Of a DNA stretch of 64,000 nt, positions 8,851 to 18,200 are shown piece after piece; position 1 is the first letter of the stretch; each line of letters starts with the position of its first letter. A program made the position numbers and the translations under genes. The DNA comes from Sphingopyxis sp. LK2115 (GTDB lineage: Bacteria > Pseudomonadota > Alphaproteobacteria > Sphingomonadales > Sphingomonadaceae). Below the pieces are notes generated by a model that searched no databases, had not been told where the DNA came from, and worked only from the letters and a program-made list of their open reading frames with translations. The stretch spans positions 124,001 to 188,000 of the forward strand of contig NZ_JABWGQ010000044.1 in assembly GCF_014595975.1 (NCBI RefSeq), written 5' to 3'.

Positions 8851-10794
8851 TCAACCCCCCGGATTGTAGAAATCATACACGGCCTGCGCCACGGCAGCGC
8901 TCACCCCCGGCGCCTTCTGCAAATCCTCCAGGCTTGCCCCCTTGATCGCGCGCGCGGTGCCGAAATGCATCAACAGCGCCTTCTTGCGCGCCGGACCGAT
9001 GCCCGGAACCTCGTCGAGCGGCGAACTTCCCATCGTCTTCGCGCGCTTCGCGCGGTGCGCGCCGATCGCGAAACGGTGCGCCTCGTCGCGCAGCCGCTGG
9101 ATATAGAAAAGCACCGCATTGTTCGTCGGCAGCGTGAATTCGCGTCCATCGGGCAAATAGAAGGTTTCGCGCCCGGCATTGCGGTCGGGCCCCTTGGCGA
9201 CGCCGACATAGGGAATATCGTCGATACCCAGTTCGGCAAGCACCGCGCCCGCCGCCGACACCTGCCCCTTGCCGCCGTCGATCAGCACCAGGTCGGGCCA
9301 TTCGCCCCTGGTCCGCTCTGGATCCTCCTCGATCGCGCGCGCGAAACGGCGCCGGAACACCTCGCGCATCATCGCGAAATCATCGCCCGGCTGCGTTTCG
9401 GCGCGTTTGATGTTGAACTTGCGATAGGCGCCCTTGATCCAGCCGTCCGGTCCCGCGACGACCATCGCGCCCAGCGCGTTGGTCCCCTGGATATGGCTGT
9501 TGTCGTAAATCTCGATGCGCTGCGGCGGCGCATCGAGGTCCAGGAGCTCGGCAAGCTCGCGCCCCAGCTTCGCCTGGCTGCTGCTTTCGGCAAGCCGCCG
9601 GTCAAGCTCCTCGCCCGCGTTGCGCACCGCCTGTTCGAGCAGCCGCTTGCGGTTGCCGCGCTGCGGCACGCTGATCTCGACCTTGCGCCCCGCCGTCTCG
9701 CCCAGCGCCTCGGCGAGCAGCATAGCGTCCTCCGGCTCGCGATCGACGAGGATAAGCTTCGGCGGCGGCACCCCCTCGTAAAATTGCACCAGGAAGCTCG
9801 CCATCACCTCCTCCTCTGGCACCCCCGCGACATGCGCGGGAAAAAAGCTGCGATGCCCCCAATTCTGGCCGCCACGGATAAAGAAGCCCGCGATGCACAG
9901 CTGCCCGCCCTTCGCCGCCAGGGCGAACACGTCGGCATCGCCCAGCCCGCCGGCGTGGACCGACTGGCTGCCCTGGATGAAGGTCAGCGCCTTCAGCCGG
10001 TCGCGCAGCACCGCCGCCTGCTCGAAATCCATCGCATCGGCGGCTTTCGTCATGGCTTCGCCCAAGCGCTTCTGCACCACGGTCGACCGTCCTTCGAGGA
10101 AGTCCTGCGCGTCGCTCACCAACGCGGCATAATCCGCCCTGGATATGCGGTCGACGCACGGCGCCGAACAACGGCGGATCTGATAGAGCAGGCATGGACG
10201 CGAGCGATTGGCGAAGAAGCTGTCGGTGCAGCTGCGCAGCAGAAACGTCTTTTGCAAGGCATTGAGCGTCCGCCCGACCGACCCCGCGCTCGCGAAGGGG
10301 CCATAATAGCGCCCCTTGGCACGCCGCGCGCCGCGGTGTTTCTGCACGCGCGGAAAATCATGGTCGGTGCGCAGCAGGATGAAGGGAAAGCTCTTGTCGT
10401 CGCGCAGCAGCACATTGTACGGCGGACGGTATCGCTTGATGAGCTGCGCTTCCAGCAACAGCGCCTCGGCCTCGCTCGTCGTGGTGACGATCTCCATCGC
10501 GCGCGTCTGCGCGACCATGCGTTGCAACCGCTGCGGCAGCCGCGCGACCTGCGTATAGTTGGTCACGCGATGCTTGAGCGCGCGCGCCTTTCCCACATAG
10601 AGCACGTCGCCGCGCGCATCGAGCATCCGGTATACGCCCGGACGCGCGGGCAATTTGCGCACCACGCTGCGGATCACCTCGGCGCCGCGGTCGAGGTCGG
10701 GCCTGTCGCCCTCTTCACCGCCGCCGCGGACGACATAGGTGGCCTTTTCTTCGTTGAACCGATCGGGAGCGTTGGGGCGAACCATGATTTGCAT
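8851..10794 (-). CDS. uvrC: Excinuclease ABC subunit C
   Basis: 647 residues. UvrC makes both incisions in nucleotide-excision repair with UvrA and UvrB. Domains in order: a GIY-YIG nuclease (GVYRMLDARGDVLYVGKAR), a Cys-rich segment (CTDSFFANRSRPCLLYQIRRCSAPC), the UVR motif that binds UvrB (AMDFEQAAVLRDRLKAL), the RNase H-like endonuclease (YDNSHIQGTNALGAMVV and DLVLIDGGKGQ), and the C-terminal helix-hairpin-helix pair (LDEVPGIGPARKKALL). Two close ATGs (10794 and 10785) are equally plausible and neither has a clear Shine-Dalgarno; longer upstream reading is probably untranslated. The SDR gene diverges from it. Confidence 0.94.
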   Translation of the reverse strand: MQIMVRPNAPDRFNEEKATYVVRGGGEEGDRPDLDRGAEVIRSVVRKLPARPGVYRMLDARGDVLYVGKARALKHRVTNYTQVARLPQRLQRMVAQTRAMEIVTTTSEAEALLLEAQLIKRYRPPYNVLLRDDKSFPFILLRTDHDFPRVQKHRGARRAKGRYYGPFASAGSVGRTLNALQKTFLLRSCTDSFFANRSRPCLLYQIRRCSAPCVDRISRADYAALVSDAQDFLEGRSTVVQKRLGEAMTKAADAMDFEQAAVLRDRLKALTFIQGSQSVHAGGLGDADVFALAAKGGQLCIAGFFIRGGQNWGHRSFFPAHVAGVPEEEVMASFLVQFYEGVPPPKLILVDREPEDAMLLAEALGETAGRKVEISVPQRGNRKRLLEQAVRNAGEELDRRLAESSSQAKLGRELAELLDLDAPPQRIEIYDNSHIQGTNALGAMVVAGPDGWIKGAYRKFNIKRAETQPGDDFAMMREVFRRRFARAIEEDPERTRGEWPDLVLIDGGKGQVSAAGAVLAELGIDDIPYVGVAKGPDRNAGRETFYLPDGREFTLPTNNAVLFYIQRLRDEAHRFAIGAHRAKRAKTMGSSPLDEVPGIGPARKKALLMHFGTARAIKGASLEDLQKAPGVSAAVAQAVYDFYNPGG

Positions 10795-10855
10795 GTAGGC
10801 GAAGGCGATGCGAGCCGCCATAGTGCGTGACGTAAAAGCGCATGGGAGGGGTCGC

Positions 10856-11575
10856 ATGAAATTACGTGGAAAACTCGCGCTGGTCACCGGCGGCAGCGAC
10901 GGCATCGGCCGCGAGATCGCGCTGCAACTGCAAGCCGCGGGCGCCGATGTGATCGTCACCGGCAGGGCACCCGACAAGCTGCGGGCGATGGCCGCGCTCG
11001 GCTTCGGAACGATCGCCGGCGACCTGTCGACAGCAGACGGTGTCGACGCGGTGGTGCAGGGGGTCGCCGACAGGCCGCTCGCGCTGCTCGTCAACAACGC
11101 CGGGGTCGGCAGCGATTACGACCTCGGCAGGCCCGAAACGCTCGAAAGCGCGGCACATTGCGTCCGCACCAATCTCGACGCCCCCATCGCGCTCTGCACG
11201 CGCCTGCTCCCCCTGCTCCGCGCGCAGGATGAGGCGGCGATCGTCAATGTGACGTCGGGCCTTGCCATTGCGCCGCGCGCGGGCGGCGCGATCTATTGCG
11301 CGACGAAGGCGGGGCTGCGCAGCTACACCCAGGCCATCCGTCACCTGCTGAAGGACAGCAATGTCCGCGTGATCGAGGCGCTGCCGCCGGTGGTCGACAC
11401 CAATATGACCGCGGGCCGCGGCGGCAAGAAGATGAGCGCCCACGCCTGTGCCGCCGAAATCGTCCACGGCATCCGCACCGGAAAAAGCGAGGTGAACGTG
11501 GGCATGGTGAAGATGCTCCAGCTGGTGCACAGCATCTCGCCCGCGCTGGCGCGGCGGATCATGATCCGGTTCTGA
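10856..11575 (+). CDS. Short-chain dehydrogenase/reductase (DltE-like)
   Basis: 239 residues, a classical SDR with Rossmann fold. The cofactor loop is TGGSDGIGR, followed by NNAGVGS, and the catalytic pair is in YCATKAG with a serine upstream (NVTSG). The arrangement resembles the DltE/YciK-like SDRs; the substrate is unknown. The start is secured by GGGAGGGG six to twelve bases before ATG 10856. The gene is divergent from uvrC, with only about 60 nt between the two starts, so their promoters overlap. Confidence 0.88.
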   Translation: MKLRGKLALVTGGSDGIGREIALQLQAAGADVIVTGRAPDKLRAMAALGFGTIAGDLSTADGVDAVVQGVADRPLALLVNNAGVGSDYDLGRPETLESAAHCVRTNLDAPIALCTRLLPLLRAQDEAAIVNVTSGLAIAPRAGGAIYCATKAGLRSYTQAIRHLLKDSNVRVIEALPPVVDTNMTAGRGGKKMSAHACAAEIVHGIRTGKSEVNVGMVKMLQLVHSISPALARRIMIRF

Positions 11576-11841
11576 CGCGACGGGGCAATTATCCGTTCGA
11601 ACGGCGGCGTTGGGATGGGAGGCGGCCATAGCCCTTCCCCTTCAGGGCAGAGGGTGGCGCGACTTGCTCCGCCACGGGCCGGCGAAGCTTGATGAGGGGA
11701 CACCGACAGTCGCCTCTCAACTCCGGCCAGCCGCAAGCGGGCAATCCTGCCTGTCGCTTCCCCGAAAAGCAAGCGAGCCGCTATGACCACGTCCGGTCGC
11801 TTTCAGCCATGGCGTCCCGGCGAACCCACCCGCACGGCAAA
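11576..11841. other. Intergenic stretch without a gene
   Basis: The SDR gene and the atp operon converge here. I see no convincing coding sequence. It contains a degraded member of the CTTCCCCTTCAGGGCAGAGG-type repeat near 11632-11653, related to the element before folC. The remainder is unremarkable GC-rich sequence. Confidence 0.6.
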
Positions 11842-11865
11842 ACGCCCGCGGAAATCCGCGGGCGT
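11842..11865 (-). terminator. Rho-independent terminator of the atp operon
   Basis: A perfect 10-bp stem (ACGCCCGCGG / CCGCGGGCGT) closes a 4-nt loop. On the minus strand a short T run follows it. It lies 24 nt past the stop of the b subunit gene. Confidence 0.85.
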
Positions 11866-11889
11866 CCTGTTTCATCCATGCCGGTGCGA

Positions 11890-12420
11890 TCACCCCTTGG
11901 CGACGCTCGCGATCGCCTGGTCGATCAGCGCCTTGTCGGCGGCAGCGTCATGCTTGTCGGCGATCAGCTTCGCCGCGGCTTCGGTTGCGGCCTTCGCGGC
12001 GGCGGTGCGGACTTCGGCGAGCGCATTGGCTTCGGCGGCGGCGATCCGTTCCTCGGCCATCTGCTTGCGGCGCGCGATCAGCGCGGTCGCGTCGGCCTTC
12101 GCCTTGGCGACGAGCGCCTCGGCCTCGGCGTCGGCGCGGGCGCGCATCTCCTCGGCTTCCTTTGCCGCGTCGGCGAGCTTCGCTTCATATTCGGCCTTGA
12201 GCGATTCGGCGTCGAGGCGCAGTTGTTCGGCTTCGTTCAGCTGCTTGGAAATGTCGGCGATGCGTTTGTCGAGCATCGCCGCGATCGCGCCGGGCACGCC
12301 CTTCCAGACCAGGATGCCCAGAAATACGAGCATCGCGATCGAGACCCAGACGGTCGCGTTAAGGCCGAAAGCCGTCGGTTCGGCCGCGCCTTCGGCAAGG
12401 ATCAGCGTCAAATCAGTCAT
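11890..12420 (-). CDS. atpF: ATP synthase F0 subunit b
   Basis: 176 residues. One N-terminal membrane span (about residues 25-45, VWVSIAMLVFLGILVW) is followed by a long charged amphipathic helix rich in Ala/Glu/Lys (ADAEAEALVAKAKADATAL), the peripheral stalk that holds F1. In alphaproteobacteria the stalk is a b/b' heterodimer; the last gene of the operon is b. It overlaps b' by 4 nt. VWKGVPGAIAAMLDKRIADI after the span is the usual b-subunit turn. Confidence 0.92.
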   Translation of the reverse strand: MTDLTLILAEGAAEPTAFGLNATVWVSIAMLVFLGILVWKGVPGAIAAMLDKRIADISKQLNEAEQLRLDAESLKAEYEAKLADAAKEAEEMRARADAEAEALVAKAKADATALIARRKQMAEERIAAAEANALAEVRTAAAKAATEAAAKLIADKHDAAADKALIDQAIASVAKG

Positions 12421-12914
12421 TTCAGAACCGCCTTTACCGCCGCCCTGGCATCCGCCGCGGCAATTTTTACGCCCGACAGCTTGGCGACGAGGTCACCCGC
12501 CGCTTCGGCCGCCACGGCTTCGATCTCGGCCATCGCCGAGCTGCGCGCCGCCGCGACATCGGCCTCGGCCGCCGCCAGCTTGGCAGCGAGTTCGGCATCG
12601 ACCTTGGCCAAACGCTTCTCGGCGTCCTTCGCGGCCTTGTCCTTGGCTTCGGTCACCGCTTTCTGCGCGGCGCCGCGACTTGCCTCGCCTTGCTGGCGAT
12701 AGCGTTCCTCCAGCGCATCGGCGGCGGCATGTGCCGCTTTCGCCGCCGCCAGATCGTCGGCGACCTTGCGATCACGAGCGTCCACCGTCGCTTCGATCTT
12801 GGGCAGCATGCCGCGGCCGATCACGACATAAATGCCGGCGAACACGACCAGCAGCCAGAACAGCTGCGAAGCAAGATACCAATTGTCAGCGGTGAGCTGG
12901 GCTATCTGGGGCAT
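12417..12914 (-). CDS. atpG: ATP synthase F0 subunit b'
   Basis: 165 residues. An N-terminal span (about residues 14-32, SQLFWLLVVFAGIYVVIG) precedes a long Ala/Lys/Glu coiled-coil stalk. It occupies the second stalk position between c and b, which in alphaproteobacteria is b' (named atpG, atpF' or atpF2 in different genomes). It pairs with b to form the peripheral stalk at the inner membrane. It ends in a 4-nt overlap with the b gene, and the atpE stop is 80 nt upstream. Confidence 0.9.
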   Translation of the reverse strand: MPQIAQLTADNWYLASQLFWLLVVFAGIYVVIGRGMLPKIEATVDARDRKVADDLAAAKAAHAAADALEERYRQQGEASRGAAQKAVTEAKDKAAKDAEKRLAKVDAELAAKLAAAEADVAAARSSAMAEIEAVAAEAAGDLVAKLSGVKIAAADARAAVKAVLK

Positions 12915-12994
12915 GAAAGGCGAACCCTGAAATCTTGGAAAGCTGCTGCCGGCGACGCCGACCCCGCAGGACCGGCATCACCGATCGCCCGGAA

Positions 12995-13222
12995 TCAGAC
13001 GACGAAGAGCAGGATCATCGCAACGACGAACGCCAGCAGGCCGAGAAGCTCGGCAGCGGCGAAGCCGATGAACAGGCGGCCCTGCTGGCCGTCGGCCGCA
13101 GCCGGGTTGCGCAGCGCGCTTTCGAGGAAGCTGCCGAACACATTACCCACCCCGATGGCGGCCATGCCGGCGCCAATCGCCGCGAGACCGGCACCGATCA
13201 GCTTTGCTGCTTCTGCGTCCAT
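12995..13222 (-). CDS. atpE: ATP synthase F0 subunit c
   Basis: 75 residues forming two membrane helices, the proteolipid of the rotor ring. Helix 1 is the glycine-rich KLIGAGLAAIGAGMAAIGVG. The polar loop contains R-N-P (RNPAA). Helix 2 carries the proton-binding Glu58 in FAAAELLGLLAFVV. There is no sodium-type ligand set beyond this glutamate, so proton coupling is expected. A very strong ribosome-binding site precedes it, in keeping with the high copy number of c in the ring. Confidence 0.96.
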   Translation of the reverse strand: MDAEAAKLIGAGLAAIGAGMAAIGVGNVFGSFLESALRNPAAADGQQGRLFIGFAAAELLGLLAFVVAMILLFVV

Positions 13223-13230
13223 TATCGTAA

Positions 13231-13236
13231 CTCCTT
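13231..13236 (-). promoter_or_regulatory. Strong Shine-Dalgarno of atpE
   Basis: AAGGAG on the minus strand, 8 nt before the atpE ATG and inside an unusually AT-rich gap with repeated GTTTATA. It would raise translation of subunit c over its neighbours, which is the usual need of this operon. Confidence 0.75.
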
Positions 13237-13262
13237 GGTATAAACGTTTGTTATAAACGGGA

Positions 13263-14048
13263 TTAGTGAAGGTTGACCGCGTCGTTGATATAGAGCGAGG
13301 TCAACAGGGCGAAAACATAGGCCTGGATGCCGGCGACGAGCAGCTCGAGCGCGCTGATGCCGATCATCAGCGTGAAGCTGAGCACCGACACGATCGAGCC
13401 AAGCCACAGCGTTTCGGCATTGAAACCGTTGATGACAAAGCCCGACAACACCTTGAGCAGCACATGGCCCGCGGTCATCGCGACAAAGAGGCGCAGGCCG
13501 AGGCTGAACGGGCGGACCATGAACGACACGAACTCGATCGGCGCGATGATCGGGATCATCGGCAGCGGCGTGCCGTGCGGCACGAAGAGCGAGAAGAAAT
13601 GCAGGCCATGACGCCAGAAACCGACGACAAGGACGATCGCGAAGCTGATCAGCGCCAGAACGCCGGTGATCGCGATATGGCTGGTGACGGTAAAGGGGTG
13701 CAGCCCCAGCACGCCCAGCGGCAACATGCCAAGCAGGTTGCAGAAGAGGATGAACATGAAGAGCGAAAAGACATAGGGCGTATATTTGCGGCCTTCGCTG
13801 CCGATATTCGCCATCATCATGCTGGAAATGAAGCCGGTGAAGCCTTCCACCGCGACCTGCCAGCGGCCGGGGACAAGCTGACGACGCATGCCACCCCACA
13901 TGAACAGGCCGAGCGCGATCGCGGCAACCACCATCCACAGCGCGCTGTTGGTGAACAGAATCTCCTGTCCGCCGAGGTTGAAACCGCCGCCGAGCGGGGT
14001 CACCTCGAACTGGTGCATCGGGTCGATCTTGCCGGATTCCGCCGCCAC
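13263..14048 (-). CDS. atpB: ATP synthase F0 subunit a
   Basis: 261 residues, polytopic inner-membrane protein that forms the proton half-channels against the c ring. The essential arginine region is in FSLGLRLFVAMTAGHVLLKVL, the a-subunit signature, and the C-terminal helix is ALELLVAGIQAYVFALLTSLYI. Upstream is MHQFEVTPL, the standard N-terminus. It follows atpI by 68 nt and precedes atpE by 40 nt. Confidence 0.96.
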   Translation of the reverse strand: MAAESGKIDPMHQFEVTPLGGGFNLGGQEILFTNSALWMVVAAIALGLFMWGGMRRQLVPGRWQVAVEGFTGFISSMMMANIGSEGRKYTPYVFSLFMFILFCNLLGMLPLGVLGLHPFTVTSHIAITGVLALISFAIVLVVGFWRHGLHFFSLFVPHGTPLPMIPIIAPIEFVSFMVRPFSLGLRLFVAMTAGHVLLKVLSGFVINGFNAETLWLGSIVSVLSFTLMIGISALELLVAGIQAYVFALLTSLYINDAVNLH

Positions 14049-14116
14049 TCTTCACTCCACGCGCAATGCGGGGCGGCGCACCCGGCCGTCCCGCCAATAA
14101 TATCCTTTGGGCCCCG

Positions 14117-14437
14117 CTATTTGCCGGGCGTTGTTGTCAGGCGAATGATGTTGCGGAACGCCACGACGATCCCCATGCACAACATGCCCAACAGCCCCCA
14201 GGGTTCGGTGCCCGCGACCCGATCGATCAGCCAGCCGAACAGGCCGCCGCCGATCAATCCGCCCAGCAGCTCGGCCAGCACCCGGTTGCCGAGCCGGTAA
14301 TTGGCATCGGATTCCGGCCCGGCGTTCGCTGCGGTCCGCTTCGCCGCTGCGGCCTCGGCCCGGTCCAACCGCTCTTCGAGCGAGACCAGGCGCGAATCCT
14401 CCGAGCCAAGTTCCGGATCGCTGCCCTTGCCCGTCAT
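14117..14437 (-). CDS. atpI: AtpI/AtpZ-type F0 assembly protein
   Basis: 106 residues: a charged N-terminal half with a short coiled coil (SLEERLDRAEAAAAKR) and two C-terminal membrane helices (VLAELLGGLIGGGLFGWLID and WGLLGMLCMGIVVAFRNI). This is the usual first gene of alphaproteobacterial F0 operons, proposed to help c-ring assembly and ion supply. Its position directly before atpB supports the call. Confidence 0.88.
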   Translation of the reverse strand: MTGKGSDPELGSEDSRLVSLEERLDRAEAAAAKRTAANAGPESDANYRLGNRVLAELLGGLIGGGLFGWLIDRVAGTEPWGLLGMLCMGIVVAFRNIIRLTTTPGK

Positions 14438-14577
14438 TCCCTCGCCATCCTTCTGAAACGAAACCGGAAAACTTCGATTCCGCCTGCGAAAAAAGGCCCG
14501 AAAAATCGGGACACCCCTAAGGCGCGGCCCGTTTAGGAATGACGCCCGGTGAAGTCAATGCTTGTGCTTGCGCTCGC

Positions 14578-14611
14578 AAAAATGCCGCCGCGTTTAGGGG
14601 CGCGGCGGCAT
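14578..14611 (-). terminator. Rho-independent terminator of the ydbH-ynbE-ydbL operon
   Basis: A perfect 11-bp stem (ATGCCGCCGCG / CGCGGCGGCAT) with an 8-nt loop, followed on the minus strand by five Ts. It lies about 40 nt after the ydbL stop and separates this operon from the atp operon that starts downstream on the same strand. Confidence 0.85.
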
Positions 14612-14650
14612 CTGAAGGGCCCCGCAGGACCCCGTTATGCGTCATATGGC

Positions 14651-15070
14651 TTACGGACAGCGCGCGTCCCGCTCGGGCGGGCTCGCATCGCGCGTTTTCC
14701 ACGCGCCGCCGGGCGTCATATATTTCTCGCCCGGCTTGGTGCTTGCGATCAGGTTGCAGCCGCTGGTGAAGGCGAACTGCTCGACGGTGCTGCCCGTCGC
14801 CTGGGCGCGCTCGGTATAGGCGGCCTTGCGCTTGATGTTGATGTCCTGCACCAGCGCGCGGATCGCCGGGGTCGGCGCGGTGACGAACCCCAGATAGCCG
14901 TCGGGCTGCTCGCCGATCTGTCCCGCGGCGCGCGCGGCGGCATAGGCCGGGTCGCGCTGCGCCATCGCCGACGGCACGGCGAACGCAACCGCCGCCGTCG
15001 CGGCAATAGCCGCCAGCGCCAGCCCGGTCGGTGTGTCCATTTTCAAACGCATCATATGCTTCCCTGTCAT
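14651..15070 (-). CDS. ydbL: YdbL-family (DUF1318) periplasmic protein
   Basis: 139 residues from the ATG that overlaps the ynbE stop (TGATG). A stronger Shine-Dalgarno (GGGAAG) favours an internal start five or six codons further on. A Sec signal peptide ends at AMAQ. The body QIGEQPDGYLGFV...ALVQDINIKRKAAYTERAQ is the DUF1318 pattern. In E. coli YdbL modulates the YdbH-YnbE lipid-transport bridge. The same three genes occur here in the same order and overlap each other. Three cysteine-poor residues distinguish it from lipoproteins; it is probably soluble in the periplasm. Confidence 0.85.
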   Translation of the reverse strand: MTGKHMMRLKMDTPTGLALAAIAATAAVAFAVPSAMAQRDPAYAAARAAGQIGEQPDGYLGFVTAPTPAIRALVQDINIKRKAAYTERAQATGSTVEQFAFTSGCNLIASTKPGEKYMTPGGAWKTRDASPPERDARCP

Positions 15071-15285
15071 CAGAATATCTCGCTATTCTGCTCGATGAGC
15101 TTTTTGGCATCGCCATCAAGCCTGTACACCACTTCCTGACGGATATTGATATTCAGGTTGATTTCGATCGGCTTGTCGGGCGTTTCGATCTGAACGCAGC
15201 CCGCAAGGGCCGGGATCGCGATCATTATCGCCAGACAGCGCGCCGTGATGGCCAGCCTCCTTGCTCCGATATTGGACGTCGTCAT
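15070..15285 (-). CDS. ynbE: YnbE-family outer-membrane lipoprotein
   Basis: 71 residues. An N-terminal hydrophobic stretch ends in the lipobox LAGC, so the mature protein begins at that Cys and is lipidated. The short mature part (VQIETPDKPIEINLNINIRQEVVYRL) is the YnbE signature, a strand-forming segment. In E. coli YnbE multimerises and joins the C-terminal end of the AsmA-like YdbH to the outer membrane. Its start lies within the ydbH stop (4-nt overlap), and its stop overlaps ydbL. Confidence 0.88.
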   Translation of the reverse strand: MTTSNIGARRLAITARCLAIMIAIPALAGCVQIETPDKPIEINLNINIRQEVVYRLDGDAKKLIEQNSEIF

Positions 15286-18200
15286 TGCACAGGCTCGCTT
15301 TCTGGGGGCTGAACGGGGGTGGCGGCGCCGCGCGCGGCGGCTTCGGCGTCCTGCTGCGCACGCATCAGCGCCGGCAGATTCTGTTCGATCAGCAGCGACG
15401 GGTCGTAAAAGCCTTTCGCCGAGGTAAGCAACTGGCGGAAGGGCGCGGTGATCTTTACGTTGAAGACGAACGGCAGCTTCGCGATCTGATCGGTCAGGAA
15501 ATTGCGCGTGGCGCCCGCGCCCTGCCCCACGCCGCCAAAGCGGATATCGGTCACCATTTCGCCGTCGAGGTCCCCGTTCAGAATGATTGTCAGATCGTCA
15601 TATTTCAGGCTGCGCAGCGCGCCAAAGGCAAAATTGGCCATCACGCCGAGGTTGCGGTTCGACAGTTCGCCGACATAGGCGAGCGTGCCGCCGCCGTCGC
15701 GCGAATCGATACGCCCGCCGACGATCCGTCCACCCAGCCCGTCGAACTCGACCGGCAGCGTGCCGTCGAACTTGCCCGTCGCATTGATATTCTCGAACCC
15801 GAAGCTTTGGAGGAACACCGCCGCATCGACCCCCACCACGTCGAAGGTCATCCGCCGCGGCTGGTCGGCGGCAAAGTTCAGCGTCGCAGGATGGAGCAGC
15901 AGTTCGCCACCCGCAAAGGGCCAGCGCCCGCCTTCGATCCGCACGCGATTGTCGCCGAGCAGCCGATACTCGATCTCCCCTTCACGCACCGGAATGCCGG
16001 GGTTAACTTCGTCGATCCGCGCAATCTGCCCCGGCGCCGAGCGAAGGCCGATCAGGTCGTCGAAGCGGAGCGTCGCGGTCAGGCCCGTTACCGGGCCGAA
16101 GGCGGCGGCAAGGTCGGCGTCGGCGGTCGCAAAGGTGCCGTTGCTGGTGACGCCCGCGGCGTCCCATTCGACCCGGCCGTCGCCGACGACCGATCCCCGC
16201 ACGTTGGCGATGACACCCTTGGCGAGATAGGTGAGCTGGTCGGGCTGGAAGGCATCGTCGAAGCGCAATTCGCGCACCTTCAGGTCGGCCGCGCCGCTGC
16301 CGTCAGCGAAGCGGTGGCGGATAACGGTATCGAGGATTTTCGTCCCGGTCGTCCGTTCGGCAAAGCCCGCAGTCGCCTCGATCGCGCCATCGGCAAAGCG
16401 CAGCACGGCATCGCGGCTGACGAGCGGATAGAAGCGGGCGTCGGGCGCGGCACCGTCGGTGAGCGTGAGGCCGCCTTCCAATGTCAGCGCGCCATCCGCC
16501 CAGCGCCACGCGCCTGCGATCGCGCTCATGTCAAGGGGAACGGCGCCGATCTTGCCCGCCGCGCCGACAAGCTCACCCGCCATGCCCCGGCCCGACGCGC
16601 GTCCGGTGAGCCGCTCGACGCTGAAGCGCGTCACGCTCTCGCCCTCGCCCAGCCGGACGTCGGCACCTGACAGCGACCAGCGCAGCGTGGCCAGGTCGAT
16701 GGTCGCGGGCCCGCTTGCGATTCGCAGCGGCGATTCGCCGCTGGTTCCGGCGAGCGCGATGCGCGGCACGCGAACAGCGCCGCGCACGCCGCCCGGCCCG
16801 ACGCTCAGCAGCGGCGCGCCTGCTTGGCTGCACAGGTCGAGCGCACTCCCGGCAATCCGGACGCCGCCGACCGCGATCCGGTCGGCGCCGACGCGGCGGC
16901 ATCCGCCGTCGAGCGCGAACGCACCGGTCGGGCTCAGCACCCCGGCGAGCGGAACACGCAGTCCTTCGACCCGCCCATCGCCCAGCGGCCCCGACAGCAA
17001 CGCCGTGGTGGCAAAGCGCAACGCGCCGCCGGGGCGGCTTGAAAAACGCACCGGATCGAGCGCAAGCCGACTGGAGCGGGCTTCATAGGCGGCGAATCGC
17101 GCCTCTCCGCGCAGCGTTCCATCGGCGCGCCGGTCAAGGCGGAGCCTCGCCGCGGGCAGGTCGCCGCCACCCAGACTCCATTCGCCCGCCACCAGCCACG
17201 TCGGCTGTTCGGCGCCGTAAAGATAGCCGATGCGGCTCTCGGCGTTGCCGGTGAAGCGCGCGCCGCTCGTGCTCGTCAGGCGCGGCGCGATCAGGTCGAC
17301 GCGCGCCAACGCCCCCTCGCCCGCGAACTGGAAACCGGCGCCGCCGTTCACGCTCGCCAGCGCGCGCGCCGTGGCTGCCGCTGCTTTCGCCGCGAGCGGA
17401 CCGAGCGGCGTCGCTTCGACCCGGCGCGCACTGTCGACGATTGCGCGCCGCGCCGCCGCGCTCAGGCTGGCACGCGCAAAATCGATCGTCCCGTCGAACC
17501 GCGGCGCCGCGCTGCCGACGCTGCCCGCCGCCGCAATTCGCACCCTATCGGCGGTGAAATCGGCGCCGCGTAGCCGCGCCATTGCCGCATCAAGTTCGAT
17601 TCTGGTTTGCGCCGCGCCGCCATCGAAGCGCGCGAGCACGCCAAGGCGGTCGGCGCGCAGCGACGCGGCTGCAAGCGACGCGATGCCCGCGTCCGCGCTG
17701 CCGCGCCACTGGCGCAGATCCTCTGACAAAGTAAGGTTGACGGCGACTTCGGCGGACGCGGCTCGCACCGCGCCATTATCGCAAGCCAGCGACTGCCCGC
17801 GCAGCGGCCCCGCCAAGGCGGGACGCACGCCGCGCACGCGCAGATCGCCGTAAAAGCTGACCCCGCGCGCGCTGCATCCCGCCACGGCCAGCTCCGGGGC
17901 GACGAGGGCAAGCTTGCCCGCGAAATTGTCGCGCAAATTGCCCGAACCGTTCAACGCGGCGCCGACATCGCCCCACGGCGTTTCGACGCGCGCGCGGGCA
18001 TCGCGCAGCATCACTGCGAGGTCGGGCAAGGCAAAGGGATCGGTGCTTTCGGGATCGCGGAACCTGTCGAGCGCGCCGAACGACAGGCGGCCATCGACGA
18101 AACGGCCATAGAGGCGCACGCCTTCGGCGCGGATCTGCGATACATAGGGGCCGGTGAAGCCATAGCCGAGCAAGACCTCGACCTTTTTGGCGGTGAGGTC

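Noticed and set aside
8965..10830. 621-codon open frame on the plus strand
   Set aside because: It is antisense to uvrC, whose domains and codon use are clear; long antisense frames are expected at this GC content.
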